DNA of 37,566 nt from Bacteroidota bacterium. Its GTDB lineage: Bacteria; Bacteroidota; Ignavibacteria; Tepidaquicellales; Tepidaquicellaceae. A model generated the notes under the pieces. That model did no database searches, was not told the DNA's origin, and was given only the letters and a program-made list of their open reading frames with translations. The DNA lies in NCBI GenBank assembly GCA_018266895.1, contig JAFDZQ010000081.1, positions 1-37,566 of the forward strand, read 5' to 3'. Positions 9,254 to 18,538 of the stretch are shown here, piece after piece; within the stretch, counting starts at the first letter, position 1, and every line of letters begins with the position of its first letter. The position numbers were made by a program, and so were the translations under genes.

Positions 9254-9694
9254 TTAGTATCAAGTTTGTCCAGATTTCAGGACAGCCCATAAAAAAAAAT
9301 TTATAAAAAAATTTCAGAATCGAGTTTTCCGGAATTCCGAACTCGATATACAGATCTGGCTCTGAGAGAGATCGCAGCCGGTATGCAGGCTATATACCAC
9401 TCCCCGTAGTAACCCGAAAATGATAGCCGGGCAAAGTTCTAATAGGACTTTATTTTGTTGAAATTTTTTACACGGAATAAGAAATTATGCTCTTTTGAAT
9501 AGATTTAAACTCTTAAGGAAGGGAGTTGACTAATTCTGAATTATCAGTTTTGTAGGAGGTATTTAATACATTTAAAAAATATTATTCATATTGAATATTT
9601 ATTGTTCGTTCTCTAAAACCATCCAAATAATTTTTGTTTCATAATTCTTAATTAAATTGTTTTCTTTAAGGACTAATTTTCCGAATTAATTAAT
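9254..9694. other. Intergenic junction between chromosomal genes and the island
   Basis: It contains element A (9270-9432) and then an AT-rich stretch in which I see no gene. A 7-bp stem-loop (9433-9451) directly follows element A, and an AGGAGG-like motif at about 9555 has no ORF behind it. Confidence 0.5.
9270..9432 (+). ncRNA. Conserved non-coding element, copy A (structured RNA or cis-acting site)
   Basis: It matches 22308-22471 in four blocks with the same order and nearly the same spacing: CCAGATTTC (9270), AAAAAATTTCAGAA (9305), GGCTCT...GCCGG (9358-9381) and GATAGCCGGGC (9422). Copy A can form a strong hairpin at 9321-9345 (CGAGTT/AACTCG enclosing a GGAATTCC palindrome); copy B has a different-sequence hairpin at the equivalent place. 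This suggests that structure is conserved. No protein is encoded. It could be an RNA, a replication or transfer origin, or a leader. The strand is assigned from copy B, which precedes a + strand gene. Confidence 0.5.
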
Positions 9695-10324
9695 TCATAA
9701 AACACTTAATCGAAAATCCCTTTTCCTTTTTGATATTAAACCATTAAAGTAATTTTTAACTTTTTCGTCGGGTATACTATTAATTAGAGTTTCCCAGGTT
9801 AAAACAACGAATGAAGTTTCTGTCTGATTTTTTATCTTAGTATAATTACTGAATTGATGATTTTTTAACTTAATTGCTTCTTTCCACTTACTCTCTTTAA
9901 TAAGTAAACATTGAATAAATTTGAAATCCTTCATTATTTCATTACAAGATTTTATTCTATGTGAATTTTGAAGAACATCTTTTTCAAAACTCCAGTCTGA
10001 TAATAATTTAGCCTATATAGCTAAACATATTTTGTTTTTATAATCCATAATGAAAATATCTGCAAGTTCACCATTATCCGTATTACCGCAAACCAAGTAA
10101 GAATGAACGTCAAATGTGACATGTGAATCAACAGAAGACATCTGAAAAGTTAAATTATCAATGTTAATATGTTCTGAGCAACTATTATTAATTATTTCAC
10201 AAAAAATTTCAACTCTTTCATTTAATCCTTCTATTAATTCATTAAAATAGTAGCCGCAGAAAAATTTATAATAGAAATTTCTTTCTTTTTCAGATTCTAT
10301 AAAATTACCGGAATTAAAAAGCAT
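9695..10324 (-). pseudogene. PD-(D/E)XK-like nuclease gene broken by an amber codon at the catalytic Glu
   Basis: Two reading frames (10324 to 10013, and 9934 to 9695) are in the same phase and separated only by one TAG at 10013-10015. Read through, they give a 209-residue protein with 'ADIFIMDYKNKICLAI' then stop then 'AKLLSDWSFEKDV'. The surrounding pattern D...(hydrophobic) I-x-A-K is that of the PD-(D/E)XK nuclease core, in which the residue before A-K would be Glu; GAG to TAG is a single change. The gene is the last of the - strand island operon. An alternative is suppression of the amber codon, for which there is no evidence. The exact nuclease family is not recognised. Confidence 0.65.
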
Positions 10325-10419
10325 ATTAATTTATCTGAGAATTATTTTTAATTATTTCTTTAAGCTATATGCATTAACACTTTAAACTGATCATCTATCT
10401 CATTAAAATTCTAGCAGTA

Positions 10420-10728
10420 CTATGATATATCTTTAAACACATCTTTTATATAATCCCATTTGAAAATAAAGCAATTTTTACTAGTCCAATGATCCATACC
10501 AATAACTTTTTTCTTTGTTGAATTAAATCTGACAATATTTCCATCGATCGTCTCAGCGCTCCAGTTGGGATATACATTAGGAGTATTGTATGTTTCTCCT
10601 GTCTTGCCGACATAAACAAATTTAATTGGAACATCAAGAGAATATTTATTTGCGGTAGCGTAACCGATTTTTTTGAAATATCCATCCCCCAAATGCCTTA
10701 TATCCCAGGGATCATTAATGTGGTTCAT
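10420..10728 (-). CDS. Hypothetical protein, 102 aa
   Basis: A small soluble protein of unknown family. It is aromatic-rich ('DPWDIRHLGDGYFKKIGYAT', 'NTPNVYPNWSAETIDGN', 'WTSKNCFIFKWDYIKDV'), with no signal peptide or membrane segment. It lies in the - strand island between the GIY-YIG nuclease and the broken nuclease gene, with ~100-160 bp gaps on both sides. A partner or immunity role is possible but unsupported. The ORF is short; its realness rests on composition and operon position. Confidence 0.5.
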   Translation of the reverse strand: MNHINDPWDIRHLGDGYFKKIGYATANKYSLDVPIKFVYVGKTGETYNTPNVYPNWSAETIDGNIVRFNSTKKKVIGMDHWTSKNCFIFKWDYIKDVFKDIS

Positions 10729-10890
10729 AATTTTAATTATTTATATTAATAACAAAATTAATTTGTTTTTGAAAAATATATTGTTGGAATCTAAAATAAA
10801 TTGTAAATTTGCATTTTAACACACGATTATCCAAACACCACTGAAGCAGAGCATAGTATGCACATCTGAAAAAGAATCAGCTGAATGTAT

Positions 10891-11490
10891 TTAATCCATA
10901 TAAGTCAATATGTTATCATCTAAACCTATTATCTCATAATTAGTATTTAATTTACCCTTAACATTGCATATTTTTACATTTCTCAGATCATAATTTGAAA
11001 CATTGGTTGTTAAATATTTTCTTGTATTAGTGTTTCTATACAGATAATACTGCAAAGCCCCTTCAAGTGGTCTTAACGTTACAAATTCAGAAATCTCCTT
11101 TGCTTTGCATTTTGCATAGAATAATTTTAGCATATTAATGTTTTTAATTATGTCACTTCTGAAATTCTCTATCTTGCTAGAATCATTTTGATTATATATT
11201 ATATTTAAAAAAGTTTCCTCAGATAAACTATAAATTGAGTAATTTCCATTTTTTGTATTAAAGTAATGTTCAATATTTCGCTGAACAATTGAATATTCGT
11301 GTTTTCCAACATATGAAATTGCATATTTTTCAGAATTAGGAATTTGAAAACAATGCAGATATATCCCACCCTCAGTAATACCTTTAAAGGTATCCGTATA
11401 ATCTTTTTCTTTAATTTTACTAAAATCTACTGGGCCGTACCAGGTCAATTCAATTTCTTTCATATTTTTAATTTTAAATTTATCGTACAT
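10891..11490 (-). CDS. GIY-YIG nuclease-like protein
   Basis: A 199-residue protein. The N-terminal third holds the GIY-YIG signature: 'EGGIYLHCF' at about residue 41 and 'YAISYVGKHE' at about residue 57. A conserved Arg follows ('VQRNIEHYF'), and a Glu in 'RPLEGALQYYLY' at about residue 143 could be the metal ligand. GIY-YIG enzymes cut DNA at a metal site and occur in homing, repair and restriction. No separate target-recognition domain is visible. An alternative ATG at 11463 would begin 'MKEIELTWYGPVDF'. It belongs to a row of small - strand island genes and most likely acts in defence or element maintenance. The family is fairly clear; the biological role is inferred. Confidence 0.7.
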   Translation of the reverse strand: MYDKFKIKNMKEIELTWYGPVDFSKIKEKDYTDTFKGITEGGIYLHCFQIPNSEKYAISYVGKHEYSIVQRNIEHYFNTKNGNYSIYSLSEETFLNIIYNQNDSSKIENFRSDIIKNINMLKLFYAKCKAKEISEFVTLRPLEGALQYYLYRNTNTRKYLTTNVSNYDLRNVKICNVKGKLNTNYEIIGLDDNILTYMD

Positions 11491-11566
11491 TTTTAAATAA
11501 TATTATTTTAGAATGAAATATTTCAGAATCACTATTTACCTAATCCAAAGCTTAGATAGATAAATA

Positions 11567-12154
11567 TCAATTCTTTCCAGAAACACTTACGTAAGATAAT
11601 ATACTATCCAACGTAAGTTCTTCACTGTAATAGCAAGTAGGATAATACTCACTTGTTTGAGTTCTATCTAATTGCCTTCTAAGTCCTTCATTTATATCAC
11701 AGTTAATTATTATTGATTCAGCTTTATAACCGAATCTATTTAATGAATTCATAATACTGTACAATCTTTCTCTATTATTTCCGAAAGACTCAAATACAAT
11801 ATTTCTTTTTGTAGAAACACTCTTATCTATGATCTGATTCAAACAAAACATTGTAAAATCTTCAAGTTTTTCGACCTCATAGGTGCTAAACTTATCTCTA
11901 ATTTTTATTAGTATGTCATCGTGGTCTATATAAACATGAGTTGAAATATACTTTTCTTTAATTGTTGTCGTCTTACCTGATGCCATTGGACCTGTAACTA
12001 TTAAGGCGTGAGGTGTCTGCTGTAGAGAAGAGCTGCCTAAATATTCTTCTATAATTTCAGAAAGTGATTTAAGTATATCCTGGTCAAATGTTAAAGTACG
12101 AATTTTTTCAGTACTATTATTTTTCTTTTGAATATCTCCGTATAATTTCGACAT
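11567..12154 (-). CDS. Zeta-toxin-like P-loop kinase
   Basis: A 195-residue ATP-binding protein. The Walker A motif is 'GPMASGKTTT' (about residues 55-64). A 'YIDHDDI' segment at about residue 76 matches the acidic catalytic region of zeta toxin/polynucleotide kinase enzymes. 'NIVFESFGNNRERLYSIMN' followed by 'GYKAESIIINCD...RR' is the usual zeta-like C-terminal pattern with arginines for the phosphate. Zeta toxins phosphorylate UDP-N-acetylglucosamine, but related kinases use other small molecules, so the substrate is open. No epsilon antitoxin is visible next to it. The upstream neighbour, 30 bp away, is an ImmA-type metallopeptidase, and the two may form a pair. Confidence 0.7.
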   Translation of the reverse strand: MSKLYGDIQKKNNSTEKIRTLTFDQDILKSLSEIIEEYLGSSSLQQTPHALIVTGPMASGKTTTIKEKYISTHVYIDHDDILIKIRDKFSTYEVEKLEDFTMFCLNQIIDKSVSTKRNIVFESFGNNRERLYSIMNSLNRFGYKAESIIINCDINEGLRRQLDRTQTSEYYPTCYYSEELTLDSILSYVSVSGKN

Positions 12155-12184
12155 GTGTTTTATTATTTATTGAATTTAAATTTC

Positions 12185-13009
12185 TTACTTTTTTCGTTTC
12201 CTTTGTTTAAACTTATGTGTTCCCATTTGCTCGATATATCCGGAAACAGTTAATATTGTATCTAAACTAATTGAAGGTAATTCTTTTGTGTCCTTAATAT
12301 AATCTGACAAATATATTTCGGATGATGTACTCAGTCCGATCCTCTTGCAAACCAAATAAGAAATGGATTCGGCTTCAATCTCTTTTATTTGATCGCTAAA
12401 TATATCTCTGTTTTTCCACCAAGAATAATCATTTACTCCAATATGACCACTAAATATGTGACCAAGTTCGTGAATTAAAGTTGAATATTTATCATTGGTT
12501 TTTAGTTTTTTATTTATTGTAATAGAAAATCTTTTTTGTAAGCTCATAGCAAATCCAGCACAGTTTGTATTCAAATCATTAAATTCTATTTTTATATTTT
12601 CTTTCTTACAATTCTTCATCGTTAAATTCCAAACTTTTATATCAAAACTTCCTTTAGTATCAAATGGCTCAAAAAACTCTCTAGGGAAATCATCTATCAA
12701 CACATCATTAATCATTGTGGTGTCCTTTATATCATAGACAAAAGCAATAGGTCCAAAAGGAATAAGAATAACCATCGGTCTCACATTCGGTTTAACAAGT
12801 CTATTATATCTTATCCATTCTGATTTTGTTAAAACTAAGGTTGCCCCTGGGTTTTGATGATATACCATAAAAGCATTAAATGGCGAAAGTTTTCTCGTTT
12901 TTGATATAAACTGCAAAAGGGAATAATAGCTTTCACTGTTCTTATACAATGAACTTGATAGAAAAAGTTGATCTAATTCTTTTATCTTATCAACATTCTT
13001 TGATTTCAT
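12185..13009 (-). CDS. ImmA/IrrE-family metallopeptidase
   Basis: A 274-residue protein. Residues ~35-110 carry 'RKLSPFNAFMVYHQNPGATL' and 'RPMVILIPFGPIAFVYDIKD', a conserved N-terminal region of many island-borne ImmA/IrrE proteins. The zinc site is 'STLIHELGHIFSGHIG' at about residue 176, with the third ligand in 'QIKEIEAESISYLVCKRIGL'. Members cleave repressors or antitoxins in mobile elements. The protein is cytoplasmic. It is the first of several small genes downstream of the restriction-type genes and precedes the zeta-like kinase by 30 bp. The target is unknown. Confidence 0.8.
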   Translation of the reverse strand: MKSKNVDKIKELDQLFLSSSLYKNSESYYSLLQFISKTRKLSPFNAFMVYHQNPGATLVLTKSEWIRYNRLVKPNVRPMVILIPFGPIAFVYDIKDTTMINDVLIDDFPREFFEPFDTKGSFDIKVWNLTMKNCKKENIKIEFNDLNTNCAGFAMSLQKRFSITINKKLKTNDKYSTLIHELGHIFSGHIGVNDYSWWKNRDIFSDQIKEIEAESISYLVCKRIGLSTSSEIYLSDYIKDTKELPSISLDTILTVSGYIEQMGTHKFKQRKRKK

Positions 13010-13059
13010 TCTTTAATTTAATAGTCTTAATTCAAATATAAATTTCCATACTCCACTCA

Positions 13060-13527
13060 CTAATCCATAATTCCAAATTTACTATTATTCAAACTCTCAT
13101 CCCCATTTTCATAGTAAACTATTTTCTGTTTTGCTCTATTTTTGGTAAGTAGAATAAATATTCCTAATTTGTATTTATAATCACCAGTACGATTAGTCAA
13201 TGCTTTTAATTTATAAATATCTTCAGCGTTATCAGAATTCGATTTTTTTATCTCTATACAAACCAGATTCTCAGTGTCAATTCCTCTTTTATGAATTATT
13301 ATGTCAGGTCTGATATTTCTTTCTAATTCGTTTAATTGTTTTGAATTATCTATATGCTTATCATATTCACAATCTACATCATACTCTTTGAATTCAATAA
13401 ACAGATATTGCGCAAGTTTTGCACTAATTGTAACTTCATAATTATTTCTTTCAAATAAATCGATGTCGTTTGAATATAAATTTCGAATACAATGATTTAT
13501 CTTTCTAACAGCTTCATTTAATTCCAT
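13060..13527 (-). CDS. PD-(D/E)XK nuclease-like protein
   Basis: A 155-residue protein with a clear nuclease core: 'IRPDIIIHKRG' and then 'LVCIEIKKSNSDNAEDIYKLKAL' (PD...E-I-K). A conserved N-terminal Glu in 'AKLAQYLFIEFKEY' completes the pattern. It lies 14 bp after the methyltransferase stop, so it is probably cotranscribed with the helicase and methyltransferase. It could be the cleaving subunit of that restriction-like system, which otherwise lacks an obvious separate nuclease besides the PLD domain of the helicase. The family assignment to the superfamily is good; the assignment to the system is inference. Confidence 0.7.
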   Translation of the reverse strand: MELNEAVRKINHCIRNLYSNDIDLFERNNYEVTISAKLAQYLFIEFKEYDVDCEYDKHIDNSKQLNELERNIRPDIIIHKRGIDTENLVCIEIKKSNSDNAEDIYKLKALTNRTGDYKYKLGIFILLTKNRAKQKIVYYENGDESLNNSKFGIMD

Positions 13528-15363
13528 ATATTCTTGTAAATTTATTTTTCTAAAGAAAACTTCACATACTCCCTCTCACTCATCCAAAACTCCGGATCTA
13601 CTACCTTTACCTCATCATAGTCCAATTCGTATAGCTTATAAACAAATATGTCTATTTGATTTTCAATGCTCTTTACATTAGCTTTCTTTGTTTTACTCTC
13701 GAGAAAGTCTGAGGCTTTGGTTAAAGTTAAAATTTGCTTGACAAGAATTGTAATCTGTCGGGAATATAATTTGTCTTCCTTAATAGGAAGTTTCAATAAA
13801 TGCGGTGCATTTATAGAAAAAAAACCTCCTGCAATTTTTATTGATGGGTTTTGTATAAAAAATAACCATTGAAATAAATTTGAGTTTAATAATCCTAGTA
13901 ATGTCATATAATTTGATGAAATTTCTTTATCACATTTTATACCATATATACCTATGAATACCGATCCCTCATTATCGAGAACTGCAGAAATTCTTGTATC
14001 ATTTCCCCTAATTAATATTTTAGGTTTAAAAACAAAATCAGACCATCTTTTTTCGGAAATAATTTTCTTGGAATTTGAAAATCTAGGAGAGGAAATATTT
14101 AATCCTACAGTTCTTATTTTTTTTCCGTAATCTATATGATAAGGAGATAGATTTGAACAAACTAACACTTTTAAATCAGATTTTGATTCCTTGCTGGAAA
14201 TACCTTTAGCCCAAGTATAGTAATCCCGAGCTCTTGGTGTACCACAAAACATTTGGTCATTTGTAATTATATCAGAGAGATTCTTACTTTTATCATAAAT
14301 TTTGTGAATTAGTTTTTGATATTTTGGATGAATCAATTCAATTTTATTTTTTTCTTTACAAATTTTTTGATCTATACTCATTTCATCGTAATCTTTTGTT
14401 AAATTAACAATGGATTTAGCAAATTTAACATTTATAAATTCATTTTCAGGGTTTTTCTTTATAATTGATATCAAAGGATAAGTTGCTGCTTCAAAAGCAT
14501 CGGAAGCTCTTGATATATCAAACAACTCTAGAATTGAATTTCTTAAGAGTAGTGTTCTAATTTTTTCCCCATATTCCCTAACAAGATATTTATCAGGAGT
14601 TATTAAAACAACATTTCCATTTTCCCTTAAAATATTTAATGCCTTTTCAAAAAATAAAACATAAATATCATAATCTTTAAATGCTGAAAAATAAATATTC
14701 TTAAAAAATTGTTTATTTATTTCTTCTTGTTTATGAATTCTCACATACGGTGGATTTCCAATAACCACATCGAATCCTCCTTTTTCATTAAATACTTCCC
14801 CAAAATTAAAATGCCAGAGAAAATATGGCTTTCTGTTCGACCGGATTATCTTTTTGAGTTCTTTGAGTTCGGATTCTTTCTTTTGTTCTTTCAGAGATGC
14901 CTCTATAAACTTCCATTCAATATCTTCTATCTTCTTTTTTAATTCATCTTTCTTCTTTCTTTCTGATACTATAAAAAATTCTTCACGTAAAGTTTTTATT
15001 TTTTCAAATAATTCTTTTGATTCTTTATCATCTTCGAACAAGTCATCATTTTGATTTTCCTTGTCTGGTTTAGATAGTTTTTTAAGGCGTTCTTTTACTT
15101 TAAACAATTCTTCATCAAGCTGTATTTTCTTGAATTTTGTAAGCTTCTTTTTTGAATGAAGTTCAATGTATTTACTTTGTAATTCTGATTGTATTTTCTT
15201 TAACTCATCACGAAGATTTGTTTTTTCGTCAATGGAACCTTCCCATATCTTTTCATCAATGAGCTTTATACCATTATATTCTTCAAGCAAACTATTGCCC
15301 TGCATTATTTTATAATCCAGATTAGGTAATGGCTTTATTCCCCAGTTATCTTTCGTCTTATTA

Positions 15364-15367
15364 ATAT
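15364..15367. repeat. Target-site duplication, left copy (ATAT)
   Basis: The four bases directly left of the IS end; the same four bases follow the other end at 16756-16759. Confidence 0.7.
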
Positions 15368-15419
15368 TGTATTGGTTCGCCGGAAAATGGAATTTTCAAA
15401 ATTTGATTTAGGTAGATAT

Positions 15420-16352
15420 TCATACTGCTTTTCTTGTATTAATTCTGTTGTTTCTTGCCTGTTGTAACTTGTTTTCTCTTGCTTCCAACTTTTCTTTTAC
15501 CGTCCCTTTTAAGTAATCATCCGGAGTTAAATAATATAATGAACTGTGTAATCTTTTTGTATTATAAAATTCAATATACTCTGCAATTTGTTTCCTTGCA
15601 TCATCCAGATTTATCATCGATGATTTCTTCAAACATTCTTCCTGTATTGTTCTGTGATAGCGTTCAATTTTTCCGTTTGACTGCGGATAAGCAATTGAAG
15701 TTTTAATATGCTGCAGTCCAGCAAACTTCAGATACATAGCAAAGTCTTTACTGATGAACTGTGATCCGTTGTCGGAAATAATTCTCGGACTATTGCCGGG
15801 AAATTTTTCAAGAGCTTTTTGTATCGTCAGTTCAACATCAAACTCTTGCATGTTCTGTCGAAGTTCGTGATGAACAATAAATCTCGAGTATCCGTCAATT
15901 ACAGAAATCAGGAATAAGAATGTTCCTTTGTAGTTAACATATTTGATATCTACGTGCCAATGCCGGTGCGTTCCTGAAGGTTGTTCAAAGCCTCTGCCTT
16001 TTGAAGATCTCTTTGTGAGATTCCATTTGTTAAGCAGACCATAATACTTCAGGATTCTATAGACAGCTGAAGGACTTGCGGCAACTATGTTCTCATCAAG
16101 CATCATGTAAGTAAGCCGGCGATATCCTTCACCTGAATGATTTTTCGCATAAAGAATGATAGCTTCTTTTTCCCAATCAAGAAGCCAGTTATCTTTAGGA
16201 ATGTTGCCATTATGGTTATTCGGCATTCCCTGTCTCGAAGTCCAAGAATAATATTTACTCGAATTCAGCTTTATCAATTTCAATATAACTTTAAATGAAA
16301 ATTCAGTTTTATTTTTAGCTGCGTGGATGAAATGTGTAATCTCATCCCGCAC
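15420..16352 (-). CDS. IS3-family transposase OrfB (DDE catalytic part)
   Basis: A 310-residue rve-type integrase core. The catalytic triad is visible in 'HWHVDIKYVNYKG', 'PRIISDNGSQFISKDF' and 'YPQSNGKIERYHRT'. An N-terminal HTH_21-like stretch ('ILYAKNHSGEGYRRLTYMM') precedes the core. The annotated start is GTG 16352, but the frame is open upstream through 'KKKYRWGDLKALWVEPDV' back to the A run in orfA. The protein is therefore probably made as an OrfAB fusion of about 421 residues by -1 frameshifting at A-AAA-AAA (16395-16403 region). Confidence 0.9.
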   Translation of the reverse strand: MRDEITHFIHAAKNKTEFSFKVILKLIKLNSSKYYSWTSRQGMPNNHNGNIPKDNWLLDWEKEAIILYAKNHSGEGYRRLTYMMLDENIVAASPSAVYRILKYYGLLNKWNLTKRSSKGRGFEQPSGTHRHWHVDIKYVNYKGTFLFLISVIDGYSRFIVHHELRQNMQEFDVELTIQKALEKFPGNSPRIISDNGSQFISKDFAMYLKFAGLQHIKTSIAYPQSNGKIERYHRTIQEECLKKSSMINLDDARKQIAEYIEFYNTKRLHSSLYYLTPDDYLKGTVKEKLEARENKLQQARNNRINTRKAV

Positions 16353-16375
16353 ATCGGGTTCAACCCATAACGCTT

Positions 16376-16684
16376 TCAGATCTCCCCATCGATATTTTTT
16401 TTTAACTCAATGTTCTCCGATAAAAGCCAGTTGATCGCATCGGCATTCTTTTTTAATTTTGCTTCCAGAAATTCAATCTTCTTTTCCTGAGCAGAATTAC
16501 CCGATCCGGATTTAGATTCAAAAATAGAAGCTGCGTTCTCAAAGAGTTTTTTCTTCCAGTTATAAATGTCATTCACATGAACGTTGTACTTTTCAGCCAC
16601 CTGGCTGATAGGAGTATTATTCTCAAGCAGTTCTCTGAGAATAATAATTTTCTGTTCTGAGCTGTAGCGTTTTTTTTCTGACAT
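16376..16684 (-). CDS. IS3-family transposase OrfA (HTH protein)
   Basis: A 102-residue protein with an N-terminal HTH_Tnp_1 fold ('YSSEQKIIILRELLENNTPI', 'VAEKYNVHVNDIYNWKKKLF') that binds the IS ends, and a C-terminal leucine-heptad coiled coil ('KKIEFLEAKLKKNADAINWL'). Its last codons include a run of nine A residues, where -1 slippage would fuse it to OrfB. The upstream methyltransferase fragment runs into this gene in another frame and stops at 16623. Confidence 0.9.
   Translation of the reverse strand: MSEKKRYSSEQKIIILRELLENNTPISQVAEKYNVHVNDIYNWKKKLFENAASIFESKSGSGNSAQEKKIEFLEAKLKKNADAINWLLSENIELKKNIDGEI
16395..16403 (-). promoter_or_regulatory. Slippery A9 run for programmed -1 frameshift
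   Basis: On the - strand, nine A residues lie near the end of orfA (codons TTA AAA AAA AAT). The OrfB frame is -1 relative to OrfA and is open from this point, the usual IS3-family arrangement for OrfAB production. Confidence 0.75.
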
Positions 16685-16755
16685 GATGAAATTTCCTTTC
16701 TTTAAATTTACAAATATAAGAATTTAGAAATTCCATTTCCACTTGAAGCATTACA

Positions 16756-16759
16756 ATAT
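16756..16759. repeat. Target-site duplication, right copy (ATAT)
   Basis: Same four bases as 15364-15367, directly outside the right inverted repeat. Confidence 0.7.
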
Positions 16760-18538
16760 TTTCATCAACAAGCAAAGAGATAAAAAACCGAAGCTTCGCT
16801 ATCTCAACAGCAATCTGCTGAATATCAACTCCGTAAATACATTTCTCTATAAGATACAGCTTCCTTCCATAATCAGGATTTTTGACTGTGAATTGTTCTT
16901 CGATGTTATTCTTTAGGCTCTGTCTTATGATTGGGTCTGAGATATTTTCTTCGACAGCTTTTAATTGTTGGTTCTTCCAAAAGATGTTATCCGGATCAAG
17001 TTTCGACAAAATGAATACAAGTTTATTAAGTATTCCCATCGGAAAAGCACCAGAACCGACAGCCGGGTCAACTATTCTAAGGTTATCTGTTAGTTCTACA
17101 ATTTTCTTGGTCTGAATTTTATCAAATGGATTAGTATGATTATCAGTTGATAAAAGTATATCAAGATTTTTTTCAACCTCTCTATATTCATCGAGATTGG
17201 TAGTGAAATATTCTTTTAAAGATTGAGTTACCATGTAATCAACAATCTCTCTGGGGGTATAATAGCTCCCTGTTGCTTTGCGTGCTGATGAAGAAGTTTC
17301 GGGATTAAAGCTTGCAAGAAGATTCTCAAATACTTTCCCAAGCAATTCCGGATCGAGCGCGACTTCAGCATCATTCGGATCATTCTCGTCAATCACAAAA
17401 TTATAAGATGAGAGAATGTTAATCAAACCTTTAGAGGCATATTTCTTACCCGTAGTTCCATAATCAGAATTAAGATCAACAGATTTTTCTTCAGAGAAGA
17501 ACAATTCATTAGGGACCTTCAAGCCAATTTCCTTATCAGAGAATCCGTCATATCTGAATTCAGTTATTTTTCCATTTTCATCACTCCTTTTATCAAGGCA
17601 ATCAAATAAACCTCCGTTGAGAAAAGGAATATCCCTGAATAATCCGAGCATATCATTTTTATCCTTAAAATAATCTTCGTATCTGTAAATTGTATGATCC
17701 ATATAACTGCTGTTCTTCCATCCTTTTATATTAAATCTGAATTTCCTTTCTTTTATTTTCGTATTTAACGTTGCAAAGAACAGGTTTTGCAATATTGCTT
17801 TGTAGTAAGTTGTTTCTTTTTTAGAAATACTTTTCAAGAGTATGGACATTTTATCATAACTGAACAAATCTGGTTGGATCAATCCTCTTTCTTTCATAAA
17901 CCAGATAAAGATTATTCTTGTGATCAAACGTATTACTGACATATTTCTTCCCTTATCCTCTTCTTCTGCATCTTTTGGGAACCTAGTTTCTTTTACAGCC
18001 CAGAAATACCAGTAGGCAATATCCTTATAGAAATCTTTTGTAACTTTTTCAACACTAAATGCTTCTTTAATCTTCTCTACATCTGAAAAATCACCATCAC
18101 CGATTCTTATCAGGAAAGTCTTATTCGTAAAATCCTTACTTACAAAATATGTAAATCTTTTAAAAGTACTCCAGTCACGTTTCTTTCCAAGATAATTTGC
18201 ATAAATAAGACTGAAGCGGAAATTTCCAGCACGGTCATAGAATATAAATATACCTGAATCCGATTGGGTTTCTTTCAGTATTTTCTTTCCTTTTTCATAT
18301 TGTGATTTTTTACCGGATCTTTCGGTAAGAGATTTATCTGTATTCAGTGAGCATATAGTCATATATGTCCCTCCCTGAAAATCAACTTTACCTATTCTTA
18401 TGCAGTTAGAAAAGTTATCATCATTATATATAGCTAATACTTCTGTCCTTGGTGTAAATTTTCTGTTCTTTTCACGGAAAAAGCGAATGAACTTTTCAGG
18501 ATCGAATTCATTAATAATGCTTTTTAATATTTCTCTGC

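Larger units (their letters stand above)
15368..16755 (-). mobile_element. Complete IS3-family insertion sequence, 1388 bp
   Basis: It starts TGTA and ends TACA, with 28-bp imperfect terminal inverted repeats (15368-15395 and 16728-16755, 21 of 28 matching) and ATAT duplications outside. Inside are orfA and orfB, which overlap in function through a slippery A run (16395-16403). It interrupts the methyltransferase gene. The ends, target duplication and frames are all intact, which points to recent insertion. Confidence 0.9.

Noticed and set aside
9358..9432. Elements A and B as exact att direct repeats bounding a single excisable unit
   Set aside because: The copies differ at about a third of positions; recombination sites made by one integration event should be identical.
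16623..16760. C-terminal extension of the methyltransferase fragment ('VMLQVEMEFLNSYICKFKER...')
   Set aside because: These residues are translation into the IS inverted repeat and orfA, not part of the original protein.
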